This document shows positions 37,017 through 47,100 of a DNA stretch of 64,000 nucleotides, in pieces (position 1 is the stretch's first letter; the number at the start of each line of letters is the position of its first letter). The notes under the pieces are model-generated. The model was not told where the DNA came from and ran no database searches. It worked only from the letters and a program-made list of their open reading frames with translations. Location: assembly GCA_039831705.1 (NCBI GenBank), contig JBDOMT010000470.1:3327-67326 (forward strand), in the 5' to 3' direction. The position numbers and the translations under genes are program-made. The DNA is from JAJRWS01 sp039831705. GTDB lineage: Bacteria > Planctomycetota > Planctomycetia > Pirellulales > Lacipirellulaceae.

Positions 37017-37066
37017 GCCCGGAGGGCCGACACAGCCCGTTGCTGTATTGTGTCGGCCCTCCGGGC
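37017..37066. terminator. perfect 18-bp hairpin, possible bidirectional terminator
   Basis: GCCCGGAGGGCCGACACA and its exact complement around a 14-nt loop. It lies between two convergent genes (EssC-like and purF). T-rich tracts are weak on both sides, so it could equally be a repeat element. Confidence 0.5.
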
Positions 37067-37210
37067 TTATTTGTGTGGTACGATAAGTGCAAAGCAGATG
37101 ACTAAAGGACGGGATTAGAAAACCGGCAGATATTCGCCATGCTCTCATATCGTCAATTGGCATTTCTCATTTTAAAATCACCACAACTCTGCCACATCTG
37201 AGATTACCTC

Positions 37211-38884
37211 TTACCCCTGCCCCCTGCCCACAGTTGCCTCCTCATACGTACGCAGGTCACCTCCATCCCGTTTGGCTTGGTAGTTATCCAGGGCTATCCC
37301 GTACAACCGCTGGCCGCATGGAGTTGGATAGTCGCCGGTGATGCAGGCACGGCATAGCTGTTCGACCGGCTTGTCAATGGCTCGGGCGATGGATGGAATG
37401 GGTAAGTATCGGACTGAGTCGGCGCCAATTTCGGCCGCCATCGCACGGAATACACGTTCCCGATCTTTTTCGTGCAGCAATTCGTACGCCCCCTGCCCCT
37501 CTTGAAAAAACTGCGGTGCGAATAATTCGCCAATGGTCGACATGTCGATGCCATAAAAACAGGGTGCAACAATCGGTGGACAGGCAACTCGCACATGAAT
37601 TTCACGTGCCTGCCCAATCTGGCGAATCTTGGAGATCAGCACTCGCATTGTGGTTGACCGAACAATCGAATCCTCAACCAACAACACCCGTTTCCCTTTG
37701 AGAACCTCGGGCAATGGAGTGTATTTGATTGCCGCTTTGCTCGCTCGGTTGCTGCCACTTTCGATAAAGGTTCGGCCTGAGTAGCGATTACGAATGAGTC
37801 CCTCAACACTAGGTACACCCAGTTGGTAAGCCATCGCATCGGCTGCCGCTTTGCTGGTATCAGGTACGGGAACGACGATGGTCTCTAGTTCCTCTGTTTC
37901 AGGCTCCGAGTTGGCCTTACTGTGGACAGGTAAATCTTCTAACAGAGCCAGTTCCACGCCCAGTGCCTTGCGCGAAAGATAAACACTCCGATCATCCAGC
38001 GTGCTGGCCACATTGGCAAAATAAATCCACTCAAAAAAACAATGAGCATTTTTTGGTTTTTCGGCAAATTGTTCAATTTGCAATTCTCCACCGGTGACCG
38101 TTACCGCGTAGCCCGGTGCAAGTGACTTGATGCATTCTGATGAAAAACCAAGGTTGAGCAGGGCAACGCTTTCACTGGCCGCAGCGAATAGAGGACCATC
38201 GACAGCGTAACAGAGTGGCTTGATACCCAATGGATCGCGGGCCACCAGCATATCGCCCTCTGCGTTGAGAAACACCAAGCTATAGGCCCCATCAAATCGC
38301 TGGGCCAAATTATGCATGATTTCGATCAGTGGCAACTGCCGGTCACCCGCCAGTTCACGACTGATTTCGTGCATAATAATTTCAGTATCGGTCGTTCGAG
38401 TCAGGTGATGGTCATCTTCGGCCAGAAGTTTATCACGAAGCTCCGCGTAATTGGCCAATTGGCCATTGAATGCAAAGCTGAACCACTTGCGCTTTTGCAG
38501 ATGATGTCGCTCGAACGGTTGGGCATAGCTGCAATCCTCAGCGCCACAGGTCGCGTACCGTACATGCCCGATCGCCGCTGAACCAGCATATTCGCGCATT
38601 AAGCTCTCCGCCTTACCCTGGTGATTGAGCCGAAATGCTTCGCTCACCGATCCCAGTTCTCGATAGGTGTCGATCAACTGGTGTCGCCCCGGGTTGTAGG
38701 TGGTGAATCCGGCTGAAAGCTGGCCCCGATTCTGGATGTCCAACAGCATCCGTGGTACCAGTCGGGAAATCTCCTCAGGGCCCTGGGGCGGGCAGATCTC
38801 ACTTGGCTGATAGCCCGTTTCCTGGGGGCCCGTTGGTAGGTGATAAATGGCTACCACACCACATTCATCGTGTAATTCACTCAT
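37211..38884 (-). CDS. purF: amidophosphoribosyltransferase
   Basis: First committed step of purine synthesis: transfers amide nitrogen of glutamine to PRPP. 557 residues, slightly longer than usual. The nucleophile Cys8 is at the CGVVAIYH N-terminus after a short propeptide (MSELHDE). Visible are the glutaminase IGHVRYATCG, AFNGQLANY, the PRPP-binding VLLVEDSIVRSTTM, and C-terminal Cys residues (ACPP...PCFYGID, CRACITGDYP) that suggest the 4Fe-4S type known from Bacillus. Start ATG 38884 overlaps the stop of the DUF2237 gene. Confidence 0.95.
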   Translation of the reverse strand: MSELHDECGVVAIYHLPTGPQETGYQPSEICPPQGPEEISRLVPRMLLDIQNRGQLSAGFTTYNPGRHQLIDTYRELGSVSEAFRLNHQGKAESLMREYAGSAAIGHVRYATCGAEDCSYAQPFERHHLQKRKWFSFAFNGQLANYAELRDKLLAEDDHHLTRTTDTEIIMHEISRELAGDRQLPLIEIMHNLAQRFDGAYSLVFLNAEGDMLVARDPLGIKPLCYAVDGPLFAAASESVALLNLGFSSECIKSLAPGYAVTVTGGELQIEQFAEKPKNAHCFFEWIYFANVASTLDDRSVYLSRKALGVELALLEDLPVHSKANSEPETEELETIVVPVPDTSKAAADAMAYQLGVPSVEGLIRNRYSGRTFIESGSNRASKAAIKYTPLPEVLKGKRVLLVEDSIVRSTTMRVLISKIRQIGQAREIHVRVACPPIVAPCFYGIDMSTIGELFAPQFFQEGQGAYELLHEKDRERVFRAMAAEIGADSVRYLPIPSIARAIDKPVEQLCRACITGDYPTPCGQRLYGIALDNYQAKRDGGDLRTYEEATVGRGQG

Positions 38885-39258
38885 ATTGCATGGTCCTGAA
38901 GATCTTCCAGATCAATAAATTCGATCGCTGAAATATGTGTGGCTTCCAGCACCACTTGAGGTGCCTGGCCCATTTCCAATGCCTGCTGCCACCGCTGAGC
39001 ACACAGACACCAACGATCCCCGGAGTTCAGTCCTGGAAATCCATACTCAGGGATGGGCGTACTCAGATCATTGCCAACTTGTAGAGAAAACTTCAGGAAA
39101 TCAGCGGTCACTTCGATGCAAACGACATGTAATCCCAAGTCGTCAAGGCCCGTACGACAGCAACCATCCCGATAGAACCCGGTCATCGACACAGTGCAAC
39201 ACATCTCAAGCTGAGTACCCAGTACATTCTTACCAGCCTTTATGCTTTCTTGTGACAT
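38881..39258 (-). CDS. DUF2237 family protein
   Basis: A 125-residue protein matching DUF2237 (PF09996) by its VLGTQLEMC...TGFYRDGCCRTGLDDLGLHVVCIEVTADFLKFS and GLNSGDRWCLCAQRWQQA motifs. It has many Cys. Function unknown; relatives are common in bacteria and archaea. It overlaps purF by ATGA, so the pair is translationally coupled. The region upstream contains a long hairpin. Confidence 0.8.
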   Translation of the reverse strand: MSQESIKAGKNVLGTQLEMCCTVSMTGFYRDGCCRTGLDDLGLHVVCIEVTADFLKFSLQVGNDLSTPIPEYGFPGLNSGDRWCLCAQRWQQALEMGQAPQVVLEATHISAIEFIDLEDLQDHAI

Positions 39259-39350
39259 ATTTTCCCATCAAGGGGTAGTGATCGAAGGGGGAAAATGACA
39301 AACAGCCTACCCATTTTCGCATCTTTACGTTTCTGGTCAACGGGTTAAGT

Positions 39351-39422
39351 AGGCGTTAGACGCTGGTTGCTAGACGCTCGTTGAACTTATAATTAGAGCC
39401 TAGCAACCAGCGTCTAACGCCT
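39351..39422. repeat. 23-bp perfect inverted repeat with 26-nt loop
   Basis: AGGCGTTAGACGCTGGTTGC and three more bases (39351-39373) pair exactly with 39400-39422. Flanking GGTTAAGT/ATTCAACC extends the stem imperfectly. It lies between divergent genes, so it sits in a promoter region. Confidence 0.75.
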
Positions 39423-39510
39423 ATTCAACCTTGACCCAGCATGGTTCGCCGCTATACTCCCGCCGCCTGTTGCTTTTGCAGACCACTTTTCTCGACATGC
39501 TGGAAATACC

Positions 39511-40311
39511 ATGCAAGCGTCTTTTGTCGACATCCATTGCCATTTGCTGCCTGGAATCGACGATGGGGCCAGCGATTGGGATGCTACGCTAGCGATGGCC
39601 CGTATGGCCGTTGCCGATGGGATTCGAACGATCATCGTGACACCTCATCAACAGGGAAATTTTGCTACCAACCTGGGTGACGACATTCGCCGCCAGACGA
39701 CCGAATTACAAAACCGGCTGATCCATGCCGAAATTCCACTCACCGTGCTGCCTGGTGCCGATGTACGTATCGAAGACGGTATGCTAGAACGGCTTGCCAG
39801 CGGTGTCGTGCTATCGCTGGCGGACCATCGGCGTCATGTTCTGCTGGAACTTCCTCACGAACTGTATTTTCCCCTCGAACCACTTTTGAAACTGCTCCGT
39901 CAGCAAAGCCTTGTGGGAATTCTGTCCCATCCGGAACGCAATCGGGGCATTCTCAGTCGGCCTGAACTGATTGCACCCTTGGTAGCCCAAGGTTGCTTGA
40001 TGCAAATCACTGCTGGCAGTCTGATGGGCACATTTGGCCCCGATTCACAGAAGCTGGCCGAGTCGATGCTGGTTCAAGGTACCGTTCACTTTTTAGCCAC
40101 CGATGCGCATAGCCCTACGCGGCGGCGACCGCTTATGCAGCGAGCATTTCAACGAATATACGAATTGACAGACGAGCGAACGGCATGCCTGCTCTGCATG
40201 CAAAATCCAGCTCAGGTGGCCCGTGGGGAGACTGTTTCATCTCATTTATCGGACTACTCGGTACCCCCGAGAGGGTGGCGCCGTCTATTTTCCAGGAAAA
40301 AGGCAGGTTGA
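39511..40311 (+). CDS. CpsB/YwqE-type Mn-dependent tyrosine-protein phosphatase (PHP fold)
   Basis: A 266-residue PHP-family enzyme. Metal-binding motifs are visible: FVDIHCHLLPGIDDGASDW (about 5-23), VTPHQQGNF, ADVRIEDGML, ILSHPERNRGIL and ATDAHSPTRRRP. These match capsule-regulating bacterial tyrosine phosphatases such as CpsB and YwqE. It would dephosphorylate a bacterial tyrosine kinase controlling polysaccharide export. No kinase or capsule gene is near. The gene overlaps the next one by one base (TGATG). Confidence 0.85.
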   Translation: MQASFVDIHCHLLPGIDDGASDWDATLAMARMAVADGIRTIIVTPHQQGNFATNLGDDIRRQTTELQNRLIHAEIPLTVLPGADVRIEDGMLERLASGVVLSLADHRRHVLLELPHELYFPLEPLLKLLRQQSLVGILSHPERNRGILSRPELIAPLVAQGCLMQITAGSLMGTFGPDSQKLAESMLVQGTVHFLATDAHSPTRRRPLMQRAFQRIYELTDERTACLLCMQNPAQVARGETVSSHLSDYSVPPRGWRRLFSRKKAG

Positions 40312-41111
40312 TGCGAACGCTATCCCGTCGCAAAATGCTCGCCCTAGGGGGAGCGATGGCAAGTCTCCAGATACTGGATGGCATCCGGCCTGCTCTGGCA
40401 TCCCCAACGTGGGTAGACCGGCAAACTTATGGTCCATTCCATTGCCAGGCGACTTTTCCTCTGAGTCCCTATGGATCGATTTTCCAGGAACTATCGGCTC
40501 TCGGGCGCGAATTGGAACGGACCTTGGCAATTCCACCAGCGAACCTGCCGATCGATCTCTACTTGTGTGGAGACGAATCGACTCATCGAAAGTTTTTAAG
40601 CCAGCTTTACCCACGGGTACCTTATCGGAGAGCCCTCTACGTACAACGCGATGGCCACAGTAGTGTCTATGCTTACCGTCAGGCTGAATTTGCCATCGAC
40701 ATGCGTCACGAATGCACCCACGCCTTGCTCCATTCCAACTTGGCGATGGTTCCTCTGTGGCTCGACGAAGGGCTCGCGGAGTATTTTGAAATGCCCGAAT
40801 CAAGGCGGGCCTCTGGGCACCCTCATTTCAACCGTTTGCGTTTGGAGTTGAAATTTCTTGGTATGCTTCGATCGGTAGAGAATCTGGAACAAAAAACTTC
40901 GTTGGGCGACATGGGCAGTGTCGAATATCGGTTTTCCTGGGGTTGGGCCCACTTTATGTTACATGGTCCAGTCGAAGCCCATCGTGTGCTAGTTCATTAT
41001 CTAGCTGACATTCGTCAAGGAAATCCCCCCGATAAACTCTCACTCAGGTTGCATCAGGCCATACCGAATCTCGATGAGCGAATGATACAGCATTTCAAAT
41101 ATTGGAGTTAA
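40311..41111 (+). CDS. DUF1570 protein, putative zinc metallopeptidase with Tat-like signal
   Basis: A 266-residue protein from ATG 40311, whose signal peptide has twin arginines (MRTLSRRKMLALGGAMASLQIL). The ATG overlaps the stop of the phosphatase gene; the longer ORF starting at 40185 would overlap it by 127 bases and is rejected. A zinc-peptidase-like HECTH motif (RHECTHALLH, about 133-142) is followed by WLDEGLAEYFE, as in DUF1570. Exported, possibly via Tat. Substrate unknown. Confidence 0.8.
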   Translation: MRTLSRRKMLALGGAMASLQILDGIRPALASPTWVDRQTYGPFHCQATFPLSPYGSIFQELSALGRELERTLAIPPANLPIDLYLCGDESTHRKFLSQLYPRVPYRRALYVQRDGHSSVYAYRQAEFAIDMRHECTHALLHSNLAMVPLWLDEGLAEYFEMPESRRASGHPHFNRLRLELKFLGMLRSVENLEQKTSLGDMGSVEYRFSWGWAHFMLHGPVEAHRVLVHYLADIRQGNPPDKLSLRLHQAIPNLDERMIQHFKYWS

Positions 41112-41286
41112 TCCAAATATTTCCCGTTTTTCAGTAGCGGTACAGGACTGAATGAGTCGATGATGTCGGATAGACCAATGGGCTAGATTCCGTGCGATTC
41201 TCATATTTCATGACAGGGATGGTATGTCTTGGGCAAATATTGTGTGCATGGTACAGTGATACATCCGAAATGCTAGGTGATACCAA

Positions 41287-41805
41287 ATGAATATTAAATC
41301 TTTCAGAGCGGCTGCCCTTGGCTTGGCTTGTGCCGGTATGTTACTCCAGCCCGTTGCGCTAGCTGCACCCCAATCACTCCCCGTAATGGATGTGGCTTTG
41401 CAAGACAATGGTTCACTTGTAGGGCAAGTCACGAGTGATCAGGGACAACCTTTGGCAGGCACGCCTGTTCTAATTATGCAACGCGGGAAAGAAATTGCCC
41501 GTGTCTCCACAGATCAACATGGCGCTTTTGCAGTTCAAAATCTGCATGGGGGCGTTTATCAAGTCGCATCAGCTGGACAACAGGGTGTTTTCCGTTTGTG
41601 GGCCCCCCACACGGCGCCTCCCATTGCACACCAAGAATTGGCATTCCAGGCCGACCGTGTCGTACGCGCTCAGGGTGGAGCCAGTACCTTTTCGAAATTT
41701 ACCGGTTGGGTAAAAAATCATCCACTTATGACCGGTGGTATTATTGCGGCTGCTATTGCTATTCCATTGGCGATCGACGAAGTCGATGACGATTCTTCCA
41801 GTTAA
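41287..41805 (+). CDS. exported protein with carboxypeptidase-regulatory-like domain
   Basis: A 172-residue protein with a signal peptide (cut near ALA-AP), a beta-sandwich domain (GSLVGQVTSDQGQPLAGTPVLI ... TDQHGAFAVQNLHGGVYQVAS, about 43-100) and one C-terminal helix (HPLMTGGIIAAAIAIPLAI) followed by an acidic end (DEVDDDSSS). It looks membrane-anchored, with the domain outside. It is a clear paralogue of the gene at 41981. Confidence 0.75.
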   Translation: MNIKSFRAAALGLACAGMLLQPVALAAPQSLPVMDVALQDNGSLVGQVTSDQGQPLAGTPVLIMQRGKEIARVSTDQHGAFAVQNLHGGVYQVASAGQQGVFRLWAPHTAPPIAHQELAFQADRVVRAQGGASTFSKFTGWVKNHPLMTGGIIAAAIAIPLAIDEVDDDSSS

Positions 41806-41980
41806 TGAGGTACAACTCACATCGCACTTAAGACCTGTGATGCTACTGCTGGCTACAAATGCTCTTTGCTTATCACAAGCGAATTGTTAGTCTCCCGCAG
41901 CCTTTTCTGAAAATCTTTTCTCTTAGGCTCCACCGCACTCATATGCTTCGGAGACCTATCATTCACAAGGAGGTGAAGTG

Positions 41981-42601
41981 ATGCGCAAAGTGCTGATTTT
42001 ACGAGGTGTGGCCGTTTGGACGGCAACCCTAAGTTTGCTGTTTCCCCCACAATTTGTCATGGCTGCCGGCGACCATGCGATCGAGTCTCGGGGTACCATT
42101 GTCAATACGAGTGCGACAACGGCTGCTCGTGAGACTGTGCGTATCCGTGACGTAGAGCTTGGCCAGCATGGACAATTCGTCGGCCAACTCGTCAATGCCC
42201 AAGGACAACCGATTGTCGGGGCCGCCGTCACACTGCAGAATCAAACAAAGCAACTTCAAACCACTAGCAATGCACAAGGCCAATTTCAATTTACTGAGGT
42301 CCATGGCGGTACTTACCGTTTGCAAACCAATCAGAGCGAGCAAATTTGTCGACTCTGGCAAAACGGCACCGCGCCACCCAAGGCGAACCACAGAATGTTG
42401 CTAGTTCAACAAGACGGCCAGGTCACCCTCGGGCAAAACTGTGGCACTCCTGTCTGTGGCAGTGGCGTTGCAGGAGGTGGAGCAGGAGGTCGAGCCAAAC
42501 GTCTTTTGACTCATCCACTTGTGATTGGTGGTCTAGTTGCTGCGGCCATTGCCATCCCTGTTGCGATTCACAATTCGGACGACGATGACCCTTCAAGCTG
42601 A
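41981..42601 (+). CDS. exported carboxypeptidase-regulatory-like protein, paralogue of the 41287 gene
   Basis: A 206-residue protein. ATG 41981 is preceded by a perfect AAGGAGGTGA; GTG 41978 is the alternative. Same layout as the upstream gene: signal peptide, GQFVGQLVNAQGQPIVGAAVTL...GQFQFTEVHGGTYRL domain, a Cys-containing Gly-rich linker (CGTPVCGSGVAGGGAGG), and helix HPLVIGGLVAAAIAIPVAI with DDDDPSS end. A terminator follows. Confidence 0.8.
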   Translation: MRKVLILRGVAVWTATLSLLFPPQFVMAAGDHAIESRGTIVNTSATTAARETVRIRDVELGQHGQFVGQLVNAQGQPIVGAAVTLQNQTKQLQTTSNAQGQFQFTEVHGGTYRLQTNQSEQICRLWQNGTAPPKANHRMLLVQQDGQVTLGQNCGTPVCGSGVAGGGAGGRAKRLLTHPLVIGGLVAAAIAIPVAIHNSDDDDPSS

Positions 42602-42638
42602 GGTGGTCGGGCCCAATCCTGATAAGCGATAATTCCAG

Positions 42639-42662
42639 GGGGCGAGAGAATTCTCTCGCCCC
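42639..42662 (+). terminator. perfect palindrome, terminator-like
   Basis: GGGGCGAGAGAATTCTCTCG plus CCCC is a perfect 24-nt palindrome 37 bases after the stop, followed by TTGTTTATT. Stem strong; U tract interrupted. Confidence 0.6.
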
Positions 42663-42673
42663 TTGTTTATTGC

Positions 42674-42762
42674 GGCAAGCCGAACTTTTCGGATGGTTCG
42701 GTGGCTGGTTTTTTAGTGCAACGCGACAAGGGTTGGCAAACGACCGAAAAGATTCGTTTGCC
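42674..42762 (-). repeat. 89-nt imperfect-hairpin element, copy E
   Basis: On the minus strand it starts GGCAAACGAATCTTTTCGG and ends CCGAAAAGTTCGGCTTGCC, with the same ends as copy B, followed by GCAATAAACA. It is the only copy not upstream of a gene in its own direction. Confidence 0.8.
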
Positions 42763-42912
42763 TGTGGGGCGTTCGCCAGAAAATGGTTCGATTGTTACCG
42801 TAGGTTAACCTTTTCAGGCTAACAAACTCACGCATCTGGCGTAAACTTTCGTAATACTAGCCTAACCTACATCCGAACGCTACCAAGCGACCTAACAGGC
42901 AAATTATCCACC

Positions 42913-43926
42913 ATGCTACGTCATCTACTGCTGCCAATCGATTCACTCATCTATGGTGTTGCTTATGGCCGCCTGCAGCACTTGATTCGATCTCCTAAGC
43001 CATTGGATGCAGAGCGAACCTGGCGTGAAATGACCACGCAATTGCCAGCTACGGTGGATTGGGTACGTACTCAATGGCCCCTGAGTCCCTTACGCCCGTT
43101 ATTGATCGCAGCCAAGATGAAACAGGACCACCTGCTTGGGATCTCTGCGCACTATGATGTGTCTAACGAATTTTATGAGTTGTTCCTTGACCGCAAGTAC
43201 ATGTTTTACACATGCGCAGATTTCACGACAGGCTCGGAGACATTGGAGCAAGCACAACAAAACAAAGCTGATTTCATCCTGAAGCTGATTGACCCTCAAC
43301 CGGGACAAAGAATTTTGGACCTGGGTTGCGGTTGGAGTGCAATGCTCAGACGAATTCACGAACATACAGGTGACAAAGAAAATCTACACGGAATCACTCT
43401 CTCACGCCAACAGGTCGATTACAATGACCAACACTACGGATTTCAAGTTGAGTTCGACAACTTCATCACTCGCGACTATGAAGCAGAGCATTACGATACG
43501 ATTTATTCCATCGGATCCTGGGAACATGTTCGACCCAAGGAAATCAAGCCCCTATTGGCCAAACTTTATCGAGCGTTAAAACCGGGCGGCCGACTGGTCA
43601 AGCACTATTTTTGCCGCGTTCCCAAACGACTGTTTGCCATGGCCACTTGTTCCCAAATCTATTTCCCTGGATCCATAGGCCAGTCGTATCAATACCATGT
43701 GAAAGCATTTGAAGAAGCCGGCTTTCGCATCGAACACCGCTCGATTCACGATTACCGGCCCACATTAAGGGCCTGGTTTGATAACCTGGTACGTGAACAA
43801 GAGAAAGCCTTGGAGCTTGTCGATGTAGCAACTTACAACCGCTATCTGACGTTCTTTCCCGCATCGTGGCGGTATTTTGATGACTGCATGGGCATGGTCG
43901 TACGTTGGGTACTGGTGAAGCCGTGA
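42913..43926 (+). CDS. cyclopropane-fatty-acyl-phospholipid synthase-like methyltransferase
   Basis: A 337-residue SAM-dependent enzyme of the CFA synthase family. Visible are AHYDVSNEFYELFLDRKYMFYTCADF (about 77-102), the SAM motif ILDLGCGWSAMLRRI (about 134-148), GITLSRQQVDY, and YDTIYSIGSWEHVRPKEI. It should add a methylene or methyl group to unsaturated phospholipid acyl chains. Catalytic details of the residue set cannot be confirmed by eye. Standalone. Confidence 0.85.
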   Translation: MLRHLLLPIDSLIYGVAYGRLQHLIRSPKPLDAERTWREMTTQLPATVDWVRTQWPLSPLRPLLIAAKMKQDHLLGISAHYDVSNEFYELFLDRKYMFYTCADFTTGSETLEQAQQNKADFILKLIDPQPGQRILDLGCGWSAMLRRIHEHTGDKENLHGITLSRQQVDYNDQHYGFQVEFDNFITRDYEAEHYDTIYSIGSWEHVRPKEIKPLLAKLYRALKPGGRLVKHYFCRVPKRLFAMATCSQIYFPGSIGQSYQYHVKAFEEAGFRIEHRSIHDYRPTLRAWFDNLVREQEKALELVDVATYNRYLTFFPASWRYFDDCMGMVVRWVLVKP

Positions 43927-44126
43927 GAGGTTGCTTTGACAGGGCAATATCGTGCCAGCAGCTAGCTTTGCTTCTAGTGAACGTGCATTTCTATGCCCTC
44001 TCTCCCCGCGATTTGTCTTGACACCCGGGCAAGCCATGTCTACGATTCGCGACTTGTTCCGTGGGCTCTGATGCCCCTGACCTCCTCAAATTGTGCTTAA
44101 CCTTACCCGCAAGCGGCGATTCCTTG

Positions 44127-47100
44127 ATGTCAATGGACTCTCCAGATGCAATCATTACGAACAAGGGCGACGTACGAACGTTGGCTCTACTTGTGCTCTG
44201 TTGGATAAGCGCAACGTGTGTGACTTGCACACATCCTGCAGCGCATGCCCAATCGCCCAGTGGCGAACCATCCCGCATTGAGCGACAAGTTTCCGCTCAC
44301 GCACCCATTGCGAACTCCTATCAAGCCTACACCCTAACGCATACGAATGCCGATGGAGTAGAACCACTGCTACAGAAGATTCTCAGTCAGCAACCGGAAG
44401 CTTTTCGCATCGTCGTGAATTCTCAGGCGAATCAAATACTCCTCCAAGGGTCAGCCGAGGTGCAGCATACGGCTGTCGAGCTGATTCATCTATTAGATCG
44501 TCCCATTAAAGGTGTTGCAGGAAAAAGACAAGAGATAGAGGCCGCCAGCTCCCCACCAGCGCATCAGCCCATCGGACAGCTTTCATCTCAATCGGTAAAT
44601 TTGAAGCTAACGAACGCAGCGCAAGTTTCCAGGCAACTTCGAGCTTTGTTGGGCAGTTCGCTGCAACCGCTTACGGACTCTGGTGTTGAAGATAGTCTCT
44701 ATGCCTGGCACACAAAGACAGACCGGAAGGGTTCCATACGATTTGAGTTAAGCCGACAGTTGGTGACAGTATCGGGATCGACTAACAGCATCCCACAAAT
44801 GATTCGGATACTGAACGCATTTGACCAGGATCCGTCCTCATCAGACGCATTGAAAGTTTTACGTGTACGCACCGAGGCGACAGAATTAATCAGCCAGACG
44901 GCCAATCGTATCCAACAATTGCCTGTCAGGGTTGGGAAGTTTTCTCGAAATTCCGTCTCCAATGGCTTTCAATCTCTCCGTCAAAGTCCATTCGCCAGTT
45001 CATTGTTCACAACGGCAGTAACCGGTGATTCGGCAGCGAAATGGTCAACCGATCAGCGCGCCCAAATTGCCAGCTATCAAACCGGGCAAAATCATTCTTC
45101 CGTAGTCGCAGCTCAATTTGAATTAGAGGCCACTACTGATAAGGCAAACGATACGGAGCAGACCACGTCGGGCAAACTTTTGCGACAGCTCGGTTTGGAT
45201 GTCAATATCGAAGTCCTGCCCGACCTGGATGTGGTCATTCTGCGTGGCCGTGATGATGAGGTCGAACGGGTTGCCGACATCATTCGTGAAATCGAACAAA
45301 TCGCCGACGAAGTAGAAGCACAAATCGAAGTTGTCTCTCTCAAGCATACTAGCAGCAGTGCGCTTGCCAAACTGGTTCAAAGCACCAGCACGACGCTTCT
45401 CAAAGGACGACAGGGGCGTGCTACCGTGATCTCGCTCGACACCCCCAATGCTTTACTGTTGATCGGCTGGGGGGAAGCACTCAAAAGTATTCAAGAATTA
45501 ATTGACAAGCTGGATACACCCGTTTCTCCGGATGCGCAGATGCAAGTCTTTCATCTTCAGCATGCCAATGCATCCCAAGTGGGTCGATCGGTTACACAAT
45601 TTTTCTCTTCGGCTTCGGGCCTGTCAGCACAAGTCAATGTGGTTACCGACCTGCGTAGCAATTCACTTGTGATACGCGCTGCACCGCGAGACATGCTAAC
45701 CGTGGAAAATCTGATTGAACAATTCGACGTGAGCGAAACAGCAGCATCGGAGCAAGTACGGATTTTCAAACTAGCTCACACTTTAGCTTCCGACCTGGCG
45801 TCTACGATTACCACCGCGGTGAATTCAGTTCGTGGTACCGCCAGTTCCAAATCGGCCAATCTAGAATTACTGGCAGTCGACGCCGAGGGAGAACGAATTA
45901 TCAAGTCGGGGATTCTCGACCATGTCAGTATCCACCCCAACACACAAACCAACACACTGGTGGTTACCGCGCCGGCAGAGAGCATGGAATTGGTCGCAGC
46001 CCTGATCGAACAGCTTGATCAGCCCGCTTCCACCGCACAAATCAAGGTATTTCGCATCATCAATGGCGATGCCAACAGTATGGTTCTCATGTTGCGTTCC
46101 CTCTTGCCGACCCAGACCGGGAGCAATACGCGACCACAGTTATCGGGTAGCGAAGGAGAAACGTCATTGGCTCCTTTGCGGTTTTCAGTCGAACGGCGTA
46201 CCAACAGCATCATCGCGGCTGGCTCGACCGGTGACCTGCGAATCGTTGAAGCACTGTTGATGCGCCTCGATGAACACGAAATGAAACGCAGACGAAATAC
46301 CGTTTATCGGCTCAGAAACGCTCCCTCGGTAGATGTCGCTCAAGCGATCAATCAATTCCTGATCAGTCAGCAACGAATTCAACGATTGGCCCCTGGCGAA
46401 TTGAGCCCCTTTCAATTGATCGAAAGTGAAGTAATCGTGGTGCCCGAACCGGTGAGTAACTCACTGATCATCAGCGCTACGACCCGGTTCTACGAAGACA
46501 TCATGAACTTGGTCGAAGAGCTCGACGCACAACCGCCGCAGGTAATGATTCAAGTGCTGATCGCGGAAGTTGGCCTGGGCGATGTGGATGAGTTTGGCGT
46601 GGAATTAGGCCTGCAAGATTCCGTCCTGTTCGATCGCAGTCTGCTCAGCGAATTGGTCACTACCACCAACAGCATCTCGTCCTCCACTGCTGCGGGCATC
46701 ATTTCCAACACCAACGATATTGTCCAAGGAGCGAACAACATTCCTGGATTTTTATTCAATAATTCGCTCGCATTGGGCAACAGTGGCAGTGATATATCGT
46801 TGAATGGATCCAATCGAGTGGGGTCACAGGGAATCTCCAGTTTCTCTGTAGGTCGTATCAACGACCAACTGGGATTTGGCGGACTGGTACTATCAGCCAG
46901 CAGTCAAAGTGTCAGTGTCCTGATTCGCGCATTGCAAGAAAGCCGCCGTCTTGAGGTCCTCAGTCGACCGCAAATTATGACCCTCGACAACCAACCGGCC
47001 TTTGTTCAAGTTGGCCAGCGAGTGCCCTACATAACCGAATCGCAACTGACAAACTTTGGCCGAGTGAATCAGGTTGAATTGATCGATGTTGGGTTGATCC

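Noticed and set aside
39759..40311. Overlap of the DUF1570 frame with the phosphatase gene
   Set aside because: The ATG at 40311 gives a Tat-like signal peptide and one-base coupling, so the upstream part (from 40185) is not coding in that frame.
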